From Candidatus Vondammii sp. HM_W22 (GTDB lineage Bacteria > Pseudomonadota > Gammaproteobacteria > Chromatiales > Chromatiaceae), in assembly GCF_022530855.2 (NCBI RefSeq), contig NZ_CP099567.1:310001-374000 (forward strand): DNA of 64,000 nt. The letters are read 5' to 3'. The position numbers were made by a program, and so were the translations under genes. The notes below the pieces were generated by a model. That model was not told the DNA's origin. It did not search any database and saw only the letters and a program-made list of their open reading frames with translations. Below, piece by piece: positions 9,151 through 19,421 of this stretch (position 1 is the stretch's first letter; every line of letters begins with the position of its first letter).

Positions 9151-9215
9151 ATCGGTAAAGCCTAATCGTTATGCGGGATTTTTCAAGTTTTAGGGCAAAA
9201 ATTAGTGAGCCGCCG

Positions 9216-9234
9216 ATTCATGAATTGATCAGAG
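9216..9234. repeat. 19-bp intergenic repeat, copy 1
   Basis: ATTCATGAATTGATCAGAG occurs here, between prmC and the Cys-rich gene, and again exactly at 60998-61016. It contains the palindrome ATTCATGAAT. The flanks of the two copies differ. Confidence 0.7.
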
Positions 9235-9402
9235 ACACCTTAGCTGCTCTTCTCTCAGAAATGTCGTTTTCACCACGAAGCGTATAGTATGTTCTCAAGA
9301 GGGGTGTGGTGATACCCACTTGCAAATTTGTGTGGCGTTATTGATAACATGCTGTGCGCTTTGTGGTGAATTATGAGTTCCTGGGTGGACGCAAATGAGT
9401 GG

Positions 9403-10293
9403 TTAATACACTGTCTCTGCAAGCGGTTTCCAACAAGGCACACAGCCCTCGGTTACCCTGTCTCTGCCTGCCAGATCCTGCCGCGTGGAAATTGCCTGAT
9501 ACCCGGTGGATGCCATTAGCTCACGCACTGATGGGCCTTGATCCCATCCATGTTCCAGCAGCAAACGCCCTCCAGGCTTCAGGTGTTGTCGCGCTTGTGT
9601 GATGATTTTGTGTATGTCATCCAATCCATCTAATCCCGATGTGAGAGCACAATCCGGTTCCCAAGGGAGGCCGTTCTTCTCAAGATGAGGATCGCCTTCT
9701 GCCACATAGGGTGGGTTGCTCAGAATCAGATCAAAATCTATATCCCGGGGGAGTGCCTGACACCAACTGCCAAGGCGTGAGTCAATGCTGCCAAGCTGGA
9801 GCCGTTGGAAGTTTTTTTGGGCGACAGCCAGTGATTTTTCGGAGAGGTCGCTTGCCAATACATCGGTTAGCGGTCGCTCACTGGCAATCGCAGCTGCTAT
9901 CGCACCGCTGCCGGTGCCAAGGTCGGTTACTTGGGCAGGGGTGTTTTTGGGAATGAGTTCCAGAGCCCGCTCAACCAGTATTTCAGTTTCCGGGCGGGGG
10001 ATCAGGGTGGCTGGAGTCACTTCAAACTCAAGAGACCAGAACTCTCTCCATCCCGTGATATAGGCCAGAGGTTTCCCTTTGAGGCGCTCTGCTATCAGGC
10101 TATTAAAGTGTGTTTGTTGCTCGGGAGTAAGTGCCTTCTCCGGCCAGGCGAACAGATGAGTGCGTGAGACGTCCAGGAGATGGGCCAGGAGTACTTCTGC
10201 ATCCATTCTCGGTTCTGCATCCGGTAACCGGCTGAGTCGATCTGCCGCTTGGTGCAATGCCTGATTGATCGTGTAAGGTTGTTTGGTTTGCAT
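9403..10293 (-). CDS. prmC: Peptide chain release factor N5-glutamine methyltransferase
   Basis: Methylates the glutamine of the GGQ motif in release factors RF1 and RF2 using SAM. The N-terminal helical domain (1-90) is followed by the SAM motif DLGTGSGAIAAAIA at 124-137 and the catalytic NPPY at 193-196. Length, 296 residues, is slightly above E. coli PrmC (277). It lies 44 bp after the stop of prfA, whose product is its substrate; the hemA-prfA-prmC order is classical. The ATG at 10293 gives the expected N-terminus (residues 1-40 align with the usual IxxAL helix). Confidence 0.95.
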   Translation of the reverse strand: MQTKQPYTINQALHQAADRLSRLPDAEPRMDAEVLLAHLLDVSRTHLFAWPEKALTPEQQTHFNSLIAERLKGKPLAYITGWREFWSLEFEVTPATLIPRPETEILVERALELIPKNTPAQVTDLGTGSGAIAAAIASERPLTDVLASDLSEKSLAVAQKNFQRLQLGSIDSRLGSWCQALPRDIDFDLILSNPPYVAEGDPHLEKNGLPWEPDCALTSGLDGLDDIHKIITQARQHLKPGGRLLLEHGWDQGPSVRELMASTGYQAISTRQDLAGRDRVTEGCVPCWKPLAETVY

Positions 10294-10337
10294 TACGCCA
10301 TACTTGAGCGGTTTTTTGGAACCTCAGAAGGGGTGCT

Positions 10338-11414
10338 TCAAGCCTCGTTGTCAGCCAACAGTTCAGCCTGGTGCTCACGGGCCAGTGGGTCGATTACCTG
10401 ATCCAGTACACCGGTCATGATCTCATCCAACTTATAGAGCGTGAGGCTGATGCGGTGGTCAGTCACTCTGTTTTGTGGATAGTTGTAGGTACGTATGCGT
10501 TCGGAGCGGTCACCGCTCCCTACCTGGAGCTTGCGTGCCGCAGCTTGCTTATTGGTCTGCTTCTTCTGCAGGCCTGACAGCAGTCTGGCTTGTAACAGGG
10601 ACATGGCGCGGGCCTTGTTTTTGTGTTGTGATCGTTCGTCCTGGCACTCTACCACTATGCCCGAGGGGAGGTGGGTAATACGGACTGCGGAATCTGTTTT
10701 GTTGACATGCTGGCCGCCTGCCCCAGAGGCGCGGTAGGTGTCGATACGCAGGTCGTTGCTATTGATTCGCACCTCATCAATCGCCTCTGCCTCGGCGAGG
10801 ATGGCAACGGTGCAGGCTGAGGTGTGAATGCGGCCTTGTGATTCGGTTTCCGGGACCCGCTGGACACGATGAGTGCCTGATTCAAACTTCAGGCGTGAAT
10901 ATACGTTACGACCGCTGATTCGGGTGATAGCCTCTTTATAACCGCCTTGCTCACCCAGGCTTTCACTGATAGTTTCCGATAGCCACCCCTGCTGCTCAGC
11001 ATATCGCAAATACATGCGCAAAAGATCGCCGGCAAACAGCGCCGCCTCTGCACCGCCGGTTCCGGCGCGCACTTCAAGGAAGATATTGCGTTCGTCGTTA
11101 GGGTCGGCTGGAATCAGCAGCAACTGTAATTCCGGCTCCAGTATTGCTTTCCGGGCCTGGGATTCAGCCAGCTCCTCTTTTGCCAGTTCGACCATCTCAG
11201 GGTCATCCAGCATTTCATGAATGCTGTCGATCTCCCCCTCAAGATCCCGGTACCGGTTGTAACAGGAGACGACCGGCTCCAGTTTGGCGTACTCCTGGCT
11301 CAGGTTGCGGAAGCGATTCTGCTCGCTTTGTACGTCAGGATCGGCCAGTAGTGCGGTGATCTCCTCGAATCGCTCGGTGATCTGTTCCAGCTTGCTTTGG
11401 ATGGACGGCTTCAT
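10338..11414 (-). CDS. prfA: Peptide chain release factor 1
   Basis: Recognises UAA and UAG stop codons and triggers peptide release. GGQ is at 233-235 within [10 protein letters not shown]. The codon-reading tripeptide is PET at 188-190, the position of the RF1 PxT motif (PAT in E. coli). The acidic [14 protein letters not shown] block is at 118-131. Length is 358 (E. coli 360). The start ATG overlaps the hemA stop by four bases, so the two genes are translationally coupled. The Q of GGQ is the target of the PrmC encoded next. Confidence 0.97.
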   Translation of the reverse strand: MKPSIQSKLEQITERFEEITALLADPDVQSEQNRFRNLSQEYAKLEPVVSCYNRYRDLEGEIDSIHEMLDDPEMVELAKEELAESQARKAILEPELQLLLIPADPNDERNIFLEVRAGTGGAEAALFAGDLLRMYLRYAEQQGWLSETISESLGEQGGYKEAITRISGRNVYSRLKFESGTHRVQRVPETESQGRIHTSACTVAILAEAEAIDEVRINSNDLRIDTYRASGAGGQHVNKTDSAVRITHLPSGIVVECQDERSQHKNKARAMSLLQARLLSGLQKKQTNKQAAARKLQVGSGDRSERIRTYNYPQNRVTDHRISLTLYKLDEIMTGVLDQVIDPLAREHQAELLADNEA

Positions 11415-12676
11415 TTACTGCGGTTATCTTTAATCTGAAATAAGGTGTTCGCTGCGTTCAGCAGCTCTGTGTGACCCTCGAAACCGGCCTGGCGGATCTG
11501 TGTGCTTGGCGTGTGCAGCAGCTTATTGGTTAAGGTATGGGCTAGAAAGTTCAGGGACTCTTCAGCTGATTTGCCGTTGGCCAGGTGTCTCAGGGCGTGC
11601 CCCAGTACCTCATCCCGGGTTTTTTCGGCCTGCCCGCGATAGTTCTGGATCATGCCAACAGCGTCCAGAGAGCGCAGCCATCCCATGAACTCTTCAGTAT
11701 GCAGGTCGATAATTTCCTGGGCCTGTTTAGCGGCTTCCTGACGTGAGCGAAGGTTTTCCTCAATAATCTCCTGCAGGTCATCGACGGTATACAGGTAGAC
11801 ATCGCTCAGCTCGGCTATTTCGGCTTCAATATCACGTGGGACCGCGATATCCACCATAAACATGGGTTGATGCCTGCGCTTTTTCAGGGCGCTCTCCACG
11901 GTGCCTTTACCCAGCACAGGCAGGGGGCTGGCTGTGGAGGAGATGACGATATCCGCCTCAGCCAGATGTGATGGTATCTCAGTCAGTGCAATGGCATAGC
12001 CGTTGAACTGGTTGGCTAGATTATGGGCACGCTCCAGCGTGCGATTGGCCACGATAATCTGTTTGATTCCGTTCTGATTCAGGTGGCGTGCCGCCAGTTC
12101 GATGGTCTCACCGGCGCCAATCAGCAGAGCGGTCTGCTCCGAGAGATCGCCGAAAATCTGTCGCGCCAGGCTGGCGGCGGCAAAGGCGACGGAGACCGGG
12201 CTGTGGCCTATGGCGGTATCTGTGCGCACCTGTTTGGCAACGGAAAAGGTGTGTTGGAACAGCCTTCCCAGCAGTTTGCCGGTAGTGGCTGCCTCATTTG
12301 CTGTATGAAAACCTTGTTTTACCTGCCCGAGAATTTGCGGTTCACCAAGAACCATTGAATCCAGGCCGCTGGCAACCCTCAGGAGGTGGTGGACACATTT
12401 TCGCCCTTCGTGGCCATAAAGATGGGGGATGATGGTCTCCAGCTCGAGGCCATGAAATTTGCTCAGCCAGAGGCTGATATCTTCCTGGCCAATTCCCTGA
12501 GTGTCGCAGTATATCTCCATCCTGTTGCAGGTGGAGATGATCGCTGACTCCATGATCCCCGGGCACTCGGAGAGGCTGCGTAGCGCGCCCACAATAATAT
12601 CCGGGCCAAAAGTAACCCTCTCCCGGATGCCTAGGGGGGCGGTTTTGTGATTGAGGCCGAGTGTTAGCAATGACAT
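11411..12676 (-). CDS. hemA: Glutamyl-tRNA reductase
   Basis: Reduces glutamyl-tRNA(Glu) with NADPH to glutamate-1-semialdehyde, the first step of C5 tetrapyrrole synthesis. The nucleophilic Cys is C50 in STCNRMEIY. The NADPH domain carries [16 protein letters not shown], and the C-terminal helical dimerisation domain follows. Length is 421 (E. coli 418). It is the first gene of the minus-strand series and is divergent from the TPR lipoprotein gene, with 318 bp between them. The ATG at 12676 gives the conserved [14 protein letters not shown] start. Confidence 0.97.
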   Translation of the reverse strand: MSLLTLGLNHKTAPLGIRERVTFGPDIIVGALRSLSECPGIMESAIISTCNRMEIYCDTQGIGQEDISLWLSKFHGLELETIIPHLYGHEGRKCVHHLLRVASGLDSMVLGEPQILGQVKQGFHTANEAATTGKLLGRLFQHTFSVAKQVRTDTAIGHSPVSVAFAAASLARQIFGDLSEQTALLIGAGETIELAARHLNQNGIKQIIVANRTLERAHNLANQFNGYAIALTEIPSHLAEADIVISSTASPLPVLGKGTVESALKKRRHQPMFMVDIAVPRDIEAEIAELSDVYLYTVDDLQEIIEENLRSRQEAAKQAQEIIDLHTEEFMGWLRSLDAVGMIQNYRGQAEKTRDEVLGHALRHLANGKSAEESLNFLAHTLTNKLLHTPSTQIRQAGFEGHTELLNAANTLFQIKDNRSK

Positions 12677-12994
12677 AAGAGCTTTATTGGCTTAAATGAG
12701 TAAGCGTCTTCGTGAATAATAGCTGGTAAAAGTGGGGGGGCAGTTTGATTTTTCTTTTGTTATCAACCTTGCAGTATATGCTATAGACTGAAAGCAATCA
12801 GAAAAATCTGCTCGAAATATCGTTTTATTCACTCTCCTTCGCGCTGCCGGGAACCGAAATTTTGAATTATCAATGGGCTGAATTCAAGCCGAATGTAGAA
12901 TAGAGCGACAAGAATAGCGTATAAGAGAACTTGATTCAGGTGAAATTGGCCCATTTTATAAGCTGGCCCGTCTGACCGGGCCTAGTAGGTATGG
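12677..12994. promoter_or_regulatory. Divergent intergenic region between hemA and the TPR lipoprotein gene
   Basis: 318 AT-rich bases that must hold promoters for both directions. A weak plus-strand candidate is TTGTTA near 12757 with TGCTAT near 12779. I could not assign a confident -35/-10 pair on either strand. Confidence 0.35.
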
Positions 12995-14755
12995 ATGCAG
13001 TTATCGACTCAAAGATTGATATTGGTATTGCTTGCTGCGCTGGTTGCAGGCTGTAGCAGTGCACCTGAAAAGCAAGATCCTCTTACTACTGGCGAACCCC
13101 AGGGCACAGGTGCCGTTGGTGCAGCTGATACGATAGCGATGCCGTTTCAGGCGCCAGTTCAGCCAGCCAAAGGTCTGACCCCTGATATGGTATTCAATGT
13201 GCTGGCGGGTGAAGTTGCCATGCAGCGGGGAGAGATGACCAGGGCTTACGGGCATCAGATGGCAGTGGCGGCGCTGGCAGGTGACGCTAAGGCTGCAGAG
13301 CGGGCTGCCCGGATCGCACTGCATATTAAAGAGACTGTGTGGGCGGTAAACGCGGTTAACAAGTGGGTGCAACTGACCCCTAACGATCTTGCTGCCAGAC
13401 AGCTTGCTGTGGTGCTCTATCTGAAAGCCAATAGGCGGGAGGCGGCGTTTGAGCAGCTTAAGGCCATTGTCGAGATTAGCGAAAGTAAAAAAGAGAACGG
13501 TTTTCTCCATGCTATGGCGACCGCTAGCCGTGACCTGAAACCGGATGTAGCAATTGGCCTGATGCGGCGCCTTGCCGAGGCCTATACCGACGACCCCCGG
13601 GGCTGGCATGCCCTTTCGCTGACTGCGCTGAACCATAAGCTGTATGCCGTTGCTGAGAATGAGACAATGGTGTTACTGAAACGCCATCCACAGTGGCTCA
13701 AGAGCTATCTGGTGCTGAGTCGAGTGTATGTTGCCCAAGGCAGAAAAGCCGAGGCGAGAGAGTTGCTGGCCGGTGCAGTGGATAAAAATCCGGATGAGCC
13801 GATGCTGGTTGCCGCCTATGCCTGGATGTTGGTCGACAGCAAACAGATGCAGCAGGCTTATGACTGTTTTCTGAAATTGCAAACACTTGACCCCGAAGAT
13901 GAAAGCGCCAGTTACCGGCTCGGGATACTGGCACTAGAGCTGGACAGGAAAGAGGCGGCGGAAAAGCACTTCAAGCAGCTCTATACGTTACGGAAACGCG
14001 CCGATATCGCCGCCTATTACCTGGGCCGGCTCAGAGAGGGTGGGTCCCAACCGAAGCAGGCCATCGAGTGGTATCGGAAGGTGAATAAGGGTAAATACCG
14101 CTACAAGGCCCAGGTCCGTACTGCCCGCCTGATGGCGGGCCAGGGGCAGCTCCAGGAGGCGCGTGAGCGGCTTCAGGGGCTGCGGATACGCACCCCCAAG
14201 CAGTCTGTGCAGCTGTTTCTGTTGGAAGCCACATTGCTGAGGGATTATGGTAATCCTGGGCAGGTGATGAGCCTCTATGACAAGGCGCTTGAAGGACATC
14301 CAGAGAACGTCGAGCTGTTGTATGCCCGGGGTTTGTTTGCCGTCAGTCAAAATCGTCTGGATATTATGGAGAGGGACCTAGGGAAAATAATTGCCAGTAA
14401 CCCGAAGCATGCAGGCGCTCTCAACGCGTTTGGTTATACTCTTGCAGACCAGGCGGAGCGGGTACAGGAAGCATTGGGGTTGATTCAGCGCGCCCTTGAG
14501 ATCAAGCACGATGAACCGGCTTTTCTGGATAGCATGGGGTGGGTTCAGTACCGGTTGGGTAATCACCAGGAGGCACTGCGTTATCTGCGACAGGCATTTG
14601 AGACATTGCCGGATTCGGAGATTGCAGCGCACTACGGAGAGGTGCTGTGGGTGACCGGGGACCACGAGCAGGCAGGTAAAGTCTGGCAGGGTGTTTTGGA
14701 TCAGGATCCTGAGAGTAAGCACATACTTGAGGTGATGCAGCGCTTGGCGCCGTGA
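12995..14755 (+). CDS. TPR-repeat outer-membrane lipoprotein
   Basis: 586 residues. The N-terminus is a lipoprotein signal: a hydrophobic stretch (LILVLLAALVAGC) with lipobox LVAGC, so Cys20 is probably lipidated. The rest is helical repeats recognisable as tetratricopeptide units, e.g. ALNHKLYAVAENETMVLLKR, AAEKHFKQLYTLRKRAD, LNAFGYTLADQAERVQEAL and FLDSMGWVQYRLGNHQEALR. In gammaproteobacteria a TPR lipoprotein of this type commonly precedes lolB-ispE. Here lolB is missing and the stop codon overlaps the GTG start of ispE. It likely scaffolds protein contacts in the envelope; the partner is unknown. The ATG at 12995 was chosen because it gives the complete signal peptide. Confidence 0.85.
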   Translation: MQLSTQRLILVLLAALVAGCSSAPEKQDPLTTGEPQGTGAVGAADTIAMPFQAPVQPAKGLTPDMVFNVLAGEVAMQRGEMTRAYGHQMAVAALAGDAKAAERAARIALHIKETVWAVNAVNKWVQLTPNDLAARQLAVVLYLKANRREAAFEQLKAIVEISESKKENGFLHAMATASRDLKPDVAIGLMRRLAEAYTDDPRGWHALSLTALNHKLYAVAENETMVLLKRHPQWLKSYLVLSRVYVAQGRKAEARELLAGAVDKNPDEPMLVAAYAWMLVDSKQMQQAYDCFLKLQTLDPEDESASYRLGILALELDRKEAAEKHFKQLYTLRKRADIAAYYLGRLREGGSQPKQAIEWYRKVNKGKYRYKAQVRTARLMAGQGQLQEARERLQGLRIRTPKQSVQLFLLEATLLRDYGNPGQVMSLYDKALEGHPENVELLYARGLFAVSQNRLDIMERDLGKIIASNPKHAGALNAFGYTLADQAERVQEALGLIQRALEIKHDEPAFLDSMGWVQYRLGNHQEALRYLRQAFETLPDSEIAAHYGEVLWVTGDHEQAGKVWQGVLDQDPESKHILEVMQRLAP

Positions 14756-15621
14756 AGGTCGAAAACGTGCGCTTCTGGCCAGCGCCGGCAAAGCTGAACC
14801 TGATGCTGAGAATTATTGGTCAGCGCAGCGATGGCTATCATCTGCTCCAGACCGTTTTTCAGTTTCTAGATATTGGTGACTGGCTTGATTTTCAGCCGAG
14901 AGACGATGCCTTGATAAGGCGCGTCTCGACAATCCCCGGTGTGCCTGAGTCCGATGATTTGGTGGTGAAAGCCGCCAAAGTTTTGCAGCAGGCAACCGCT
15001 ACCTCTGCCGGAGTTGATATCCATCTGGAGAAACAACTGCCCATGGGTGGCGGTCTGGGTGGCGGAAGCTCCGATGCGGCAACCACCCTGGTTGCCCTTA
15101 ACCTGATTTGGAATACCCAGCTCAGTCGGTCTGAATTAGCCCGATTAGGATTGGCCCTGGGAGCCGATGTGCCTGTTTTTATCCTTGGGAAAGCGGCTTG
15201 GGCGGAAGGGGTCGGCGAGGAATTGATTGCACTGGAGCTGCTTGAACCCTGGTATCTTGTGCTCATCCCTCCTTGCCATGTCTCCACCGCAGCAGTTTTT
15301 TCTGATCAGGAATTGACACGGAACTCTCCGCGGATGACAATAGCCGACTATTTTGCCGGCAGTGCATTGAATGACTGTCTGCCCGTGGTGAGTCGACGTT
15401 ATCCTGACGTGGCCCTAGCCCTTGAGTGGCTTGGGCAGTTTGCGGTGCCAAAGTTGACCGGCACGGGCGTTTGTGTTTTTGCAGCTTTTGATGACGAGTC
15501 AAAAGCGCGCAGATTGCTCGGTGAATTACCGGTAGGATTACAGGGCTTTGTTGCTCGTGGTCTCAACCGCTCGCCACTCATTGCCAGAGCGCATGAAGAG
15601 CATATGTGGTCCAGTGGATGA
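14752..15621 (+). CDS. ispE: 4-diphosphocytidyl-2-C-methyl-D-erythritol kinase
   Basis: Phosphorylates CDP-methylerythritol in the non-mevalonate (MEP) isoprenoid pathway. It is a GHMP kinase: the substrate motif PAPAKLNL starts near residue 10, and the ATP loop PMGGGLGGGSSDAATT lies at about 97-112. A C-terminal GHMP domain carries KLTGTGVCVFAAF. 289 residues (E. coli 283). The start is GTG at 14752, overlapping the upstream TGA (GTGA), so translation is probably coupled to the TPR gene. tRNA-Gln follows 5 bp after its stop. Confidence 0.95.
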   Translation: MKVENVRFWPAPAKLNLMLRIIGQRSDGYHLLQTVFQFLDIGDWLDFQPRDDALIRRVSTIPGVPESDDLVVKAAKVLQQATATSAGVDIHLEKQLPMGGGLGGGSSDAATTLVALNLIWNTQLSRSELARLGLALGADVPVFILGKAAWAEGVGEELIALELLEPWYLVLIPPCHVSTAAVFSDQELTRNSPRMTIADYFAGSALNDCLPVVSRRYPDVALALEWLGQFAVPKLTGTGVCVFAAFDDESKARRLLGELPVGLQGFVARGLNRSPLIARAHEEHMWSSG

Positions 15622-15626
15622 TTTAT

Positions 15627-15701
15627 TGGGGCGTCGCCAAGCGGCTAGGCACCGGGTTTTGATCCCGGCATACGCAGGTTCGAATCCTGCCGCCCCAGCC
15701 A
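15627..15701 (+). tRNA. tRNA-Gln (anticodon TTG)
   Basis: 75 nt with a perfect 7-bp acceptor stem (TGGGGCG with CGCCCCA), discriminator G and encoded CCA. The anticodon loop is TTTTGAT, with TTG read as glutamine. The T-arm contains GGTTCGAATCC. It lies in the conserved position between ispE and prs. Confidence 0.97.
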
Positions 15702-15794
15702 ACTTTAAGAGGTCGCAGGGGCGGTCTGTCGGGACGGTGGTAAGCCGTCCGGGCTATTTTCAGCTTTATCGTTCTCGCTACAGAGGGTTGCACA

Positions 15795-16748
15795 GTGTCT
15801 GCCAGCGGTATGATGGTGTTTTCGGGAAATGCCAATCCTGAGCTTGTTGCTGAGATCATCGGGCGTTTGAGCCTGCCTCTGGGCAAAGCCACGGTCGGTT
15901 GCTTCAGCGATGGTGAAGTGATGGCCGAGATTCAAGAGAGTTTGCGTGGACGGGATGTCTATATCGTGCAGTCCACATCCCAGCCTACCAATGACAACCT
16001 GATGGAGTTGTTGGTGCTGATTGATGCATTGCGATGGGCATCGGCGGGGAAGATCACTGCAGTCATGCCCTACTTTGGATATGCCCGGCAAGATCGCCGG
16101 CCCCGCTCCGCAAGAGTGCCGATCACAGCCAGATTGGTAGCCAAGCAGCTGGCTGCAGCCGGTGCTGACAGGGTTATTACGGTGGATCTTCATGCGGATC
16201 AGATTCAGGGCTTTTTTGATATACCGGTAGATAATATCTACGCGCTGCCCATTTTGCTAGGTGATGTCTGGCGGCAGAAGTATCCTAGTCTGATGGTGGT
16301 ATCACCTGATGTGGGAGGCGTGGTCCGGGCTCGTGCCTTGGCCAAGCAGCTGGATGACGCCGACTTGGCGATTATCGATAAGCGGCGCCCCAAGGCCAAT
16401 GAGTCTCAGGTGATGAATATTATTGGTGATGTCCAGGGGCGCACCTGTGTATTGATCGATGATCTGGTTGACACTGCCGGGACGCTTTGTAAGGCGGCCA
16501 GGGCATTGAAAGAGAAGGGGGCCGAACGGGTGGTTGCTTACTGTACCCATCCTGTGCTCTCTGGTTCGGCAATCAGCAACATTTCTGCTTCAGAGTTGGA
16601 TGAATTAGTGGTTTCAAATACTATTCCGCTGCACTCTGAAGCCCAGGTTTGTAGCAAGATCCGGCAGATCAGTATTGCCGAGCTGCTGGCAGAAACGATG
16701 CGTCGGGTTGCCAATGATGAGTCAGTTAGCTCGCTGTTTATGGACTGA
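15795..16748 (+). CDS. prs: Ribose-phosphate pyrophosphokinase (PRPP synthase)
   Basis: Makes PRPP from ribose-5-phosphate and ATP for nucleotide, His and Trp synthesis. It contains [10 protein letters not shown] at the start, the catalytic loop region [20 protein letters not shown], the PRPP signature [14 protein letters not shown] and the phosphate-binding [12 protein letters not shown]. Length is 317 when started from GTG at 15795 (E. coli 315). An internal ATG at 15810 would still keep the conserved VFSGN and cannot be excluded. A terminator follows at 16776. Confidence 0.96.
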   Translation: MSASGMMVFSGNANPELVAEIIGRLSLPLGKATVGCFSDGEVMAEIQESLRGRDVYIVQSTSQPTNDNLMELLVLIDALRWASAGKITAVMPYFGYARQDRRPRSARVPITARLVAKQLAAAGADRVITVDLHADQIQGFFDIPVDNIYALPILLGDVWRQKYPSLMVVSPDVGGVVRARALAKQLDDADLAIIDKRRPKANESQVMNIIGDVQGRTCVLIDDLVDTAGTLCKAARALKEKGAERVVAYCTHPVLSGSAISNISASELDELVVSNTIPLHSEAQVCSKIRQISIAELLAETMRRVANDESVSSLFMD

Positions 16749-16775
16749 CTTGCCGGCATTAAAAAATTTAACTTT

Positions 16776-16813
16776 TCACCGCAGTTCTGGTCGCGGAGCT
16801 GCGGTGATTTTTT
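16776..16813 (+). terminator. Intrinsic terminator or attenuator between prs and rplY
   Basis: A 9-bp perfect stem TCACCGCAG / CTGCGGTGA (16776-16784 and 16799-16807) has a 14-nt loop and is followed by TTTTTT. It lies between the prs stop and the rplY ribosome site. Confidence 0.75.
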
Positions 16814-16838
16814 ACTAACAGATGATTTGGAGAAAATC

Positions 16839-17495
16839 ATGAGCGAACTTTTTGAAATTGATGCGGAGCCGCGCAGTGACACAGGGAAGGGTGCGAGCCG
16901 CCGCCTGCGTCACACTGGCCAGGTACCTGGCATTGTCTACGGCGCCCGTAAAGATCCGGTAATGATTGCCCTTTCCCACAATGAGCTGAGTCAGCATTTG
17001 GAGCACGAGGCTTTCTATTCCCATATTCTGAGTCTGAAGATAGGTGGTAAGAAACAGCAAGTGATTCTGAAAGACTTGCAGCGCCACCCTGGTAAACCCT
17101 TCCTTATGCACGTGGATTTCTTGCGTGTAAGTGCCAAGGAGAGGCTTAAGACTCTAGTTCCGTTGCACTTTGTTGGCGAAGAAGGTTGTCCTGGTATCAA
17201 AATGGGCGGTGCTTCTTCCCATCTCGTTACCTATGTCGAAGTGAGCTGTCTGCCTAAGGATCTGCCTGAGTTTATTGAGGTCGAAATGTCCTCAATGGAG
17301 ATTGGCGATGCAGTCATGATGTCCGAACTGGTGTTGCCTGAAGGTATTGAATTACCTGCCATGGCTCAGGGCGATGAGGCTGATATGCCTGTTGCTTCCG
17401 TCCATGCTGCCCATGTTGTCGATGAGGGCGAGGCTGAAGAAGGCCAAGGTGAAGCTGAGGGTGGAGAAGAGGCTGCAGATACTGAGGAAGAGTAA
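16839..17495 (+). CDS. rplY: 50S ribosomal protein L25/TL5/CTC, long form
   Basis: Binds 5S rRNA in the large subunit. The ATG at 16839 is preceded by GGAG at 16829-16832; an upstream TTG at 16827 would swallow that site, so 16839 is preferred. The N-terminal L25 domain (RSDTGKGASRRLRHTGQVPG, then LQRHPGKPFLMHVDFLRV) is followed by the TL5/CTC C-terminal beta domain (VPLHFVGEEGCPGIKMGG). A very acidic Glu/Gly/Ala tail closes the protein. At 218 residues it is the CTC form rather than the 94-residue E. coli L25. It stands between prs and pth, the usual order. Confidence 0.95.
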   Translation: MSELFEIDAEPRSDTGKGASRRLRHTGQVPGIVYGARKDPVMIALSHNELSQHLEHEAFYSHILSLKIGGKKQQVILKDLQRHPGKPFLMHVDFLRVSAKERLKTLVPLHFVGEEGCPGIKMGGASSHLVTYVEVSCLPKDLPEFIEVEMSSMEIGDAVMMSELVLPEGIELPAMAQGDEADMPVASVHAAHVVDEGEAEEGQGEAEGGEEAADTEEE

Positions 17496-17659
17496 GAGTA
17501 GCCGATTCAGCCGGCTTTGGGATCGATGGCAGTTCAGACTTCGATTCCGAAGCTCGGCTTCCCTGTCTGTAAGTTGTCAATTCGTCCATACTCTCTCGCA
17601 ATATACTGCACGGTATTTCTTACTTAAATATAGTTATCCTACTCTGGTGTCTGGACAAG

Positions 17660-18238
17660 ATGTCATCTATTCGTCTTATCGTCGGCTTGGGCAATCCGGG
17701 CGGCCAGTATGAAGGGACCCGTCACAATGCGGGATTTTGGTTTGTCGATCTGCTGGCTCGTCGGCATGGCGGTGTATTTAAAAGTGAGTCGAAATTTCAT
17801 GGCCAGAACTGCCGTATAAACGTCGCTGGCCGGGAGTGCTGGCTATTGAAGCCAACTACTTTTATGAATCGTAGTGGTCAGTCTGTTTCTAGTCTGGCCA
17901 ACTATTTCAAAATTTCCCTGGAACAGATTCTTGTAGCTTATGACGAGCTTGATCTGCCGCCTGGCGTGCTGCGCCTGAAACCGGATGGCGGGCATGCGGG
18001 TCATAATGGCCTGCGGGATATTATGAGTGCCATGGGTGGGCGTGATTTCTGGCGTTTGCGTATCGGTATTGATCATCCTGGTAATGCAAAGCAGGTAGTT
18101 GATCATGTCCTGGGTTGTCCTTCACGCCAGGATGCTGATGCTATCGAGGATGCTCTGGATGAGGGTGAGCGGGCGCTGGAGTGTATTCTGGATGGCGAAT
18201 TTCAGCGGGTGATGAATCGGTTGCACTCAGCGGGTTGA
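17660..18238 (+). CDS. pth: Peptidyl-tRNA hydrolase
   Basis: Frees tRNA from prematurely released peptidyl-tRNA. The motif GLGNPGGQYEGTRHNAGF gives Asn12 and the catalytic base His22. KPTTFMNRSG and the catalytic Asp in VAYDELDLPPG follow, and GGHAGHNGLRDI is present. 192 residues (E. coli 194). In many gammaproteobacteria ychF comes next; here the downstream DNA is mobile-element wreckage. Confidence 0.96.
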   Translation: MSSIRLIVGLGNPGGQYEGTRHNAGFWFVDLLARRHGGVFKSESKFHGQNCRINVAGRECWLLKPTTFMNRSGQSVSSLANYFKISLEQILVAYDELDLPPGVLRLKPDGGHAGHNGLRDIMSAMGGRDFWRLRIGIDHPGNAKQVVDHVLGCPSRQDADAIEDALDEGERALECILDGEFQRVMNRLHSAG

Positions 18239-18342
18239 CTTTATTGGCAGTAAACTTTTTAAAAGTCTACACCCTCTCGCAAGGCAGCCAAGTGCGTAAA
18301 GGAACGCTTTATGGCTTTACTGAGCAGTTACACTAAATAGTT

Positions 18343-18376
18343 GGCGGCTTTATCCAAGAATCAATTATAAGCCGCC
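18343..18376. other. Inverted repeat downstream of pth
   Basis: GGCGGCTTTAT and ATAAGCCGCC form a near-perfect 10-bp stem around a 13-nt loop. No T-tract follows on the plus strand, so it is not a clear terminator. It may be the end of another small element. Confidence 0.4.
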
Positions 18377-19421
18377 ATAAATTATGTACAATCACATGAT
18401 TAATATTAATTAATAAGCTATATTATGATAAAATGGTTTGCAGAACAGAGTCTCCACCACCTCCATCATCAAAACCTTGCAAACATGAAACCACAAAAAC
18501 CAGATAATAGTACTGATCTATTCCATCCATAACTTTCTCAGATCTTAAACCTCTCGCACCTACTGGTGCGGTTATCCGAGAAGATGAACTGGGAAAAACT
18601 TGAGGTTGGCATTGATGTTATTTACAACGAAGATGCCGGCCAGCCCCCGTTACTTACTCGCTCACTGGCGGGCCTACATTACCTCAAGTACACCTTTAAT
18701 GAGAGCGTTGTGAAACGCTGGGTTAAAAAACTATATTGGCCGTACTCTGTATGGATCTCAATAGCTGCAACACAAACTCCCCTTACACCCCTCCAGACTG
18801 TTTCGTTGGCGCAACCGGGTCGGTAATAAATTTGACGCGCTGTTGAAACAAACCATCGAGCTAGCGCTGAATACTAAAGCAATGAGCTTGCGTGAGTTAG
18901 AGGACGTCAGTGTGGACACCACTGCTCAGTAGGAGGCCATCATCTTTCCAACATCTACCATAAAATGCGTGATCTATTGGTGTCTGCGGCACCAAATAAC
19001 GCCAGAGGTATGTCAAGGTAGGAAAAACGCCTTGATCATGCAAGGACGATATTCTCATGCTCAGCAGATGAAACGTTCGGCGAGGCAGACTGGAAAACTT
19101 AAAACGTTTGGGCCAAGTGATGAGAGACATTGAGTGTAAGGCACAGTATAGAAGCGCTACGAGTTTGGCAATAAAGCCTCATTCGTGACCGGATCCAAAG
19201 GCAACTGGTTAGTTGGCGCATGGCGTTTGACGGGTAATCCTTATGATGGGCATACACCCTTGGTGGCCACTTGAACAAGCGGAGAGTTTGAGCAGCCGAA
19301 AACTCAAGAGTGCATATTGTGCATTAGGTCTACTCTGAGCCCGCGTAGGCGATGAAATTAACGTTAAGATCTGTGGCAGGCTCCCTAAGAGGGCGGCTTG
19401 ATCAACCCGAAAATGGATAAA

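Noticed and set aside
18260-18350. ACACCCTC and CAGTTACAC near pth as an extra IS256 end
   Set aside because: The two half-motifs are in the wrong order and spacing for an IS256 terminus.
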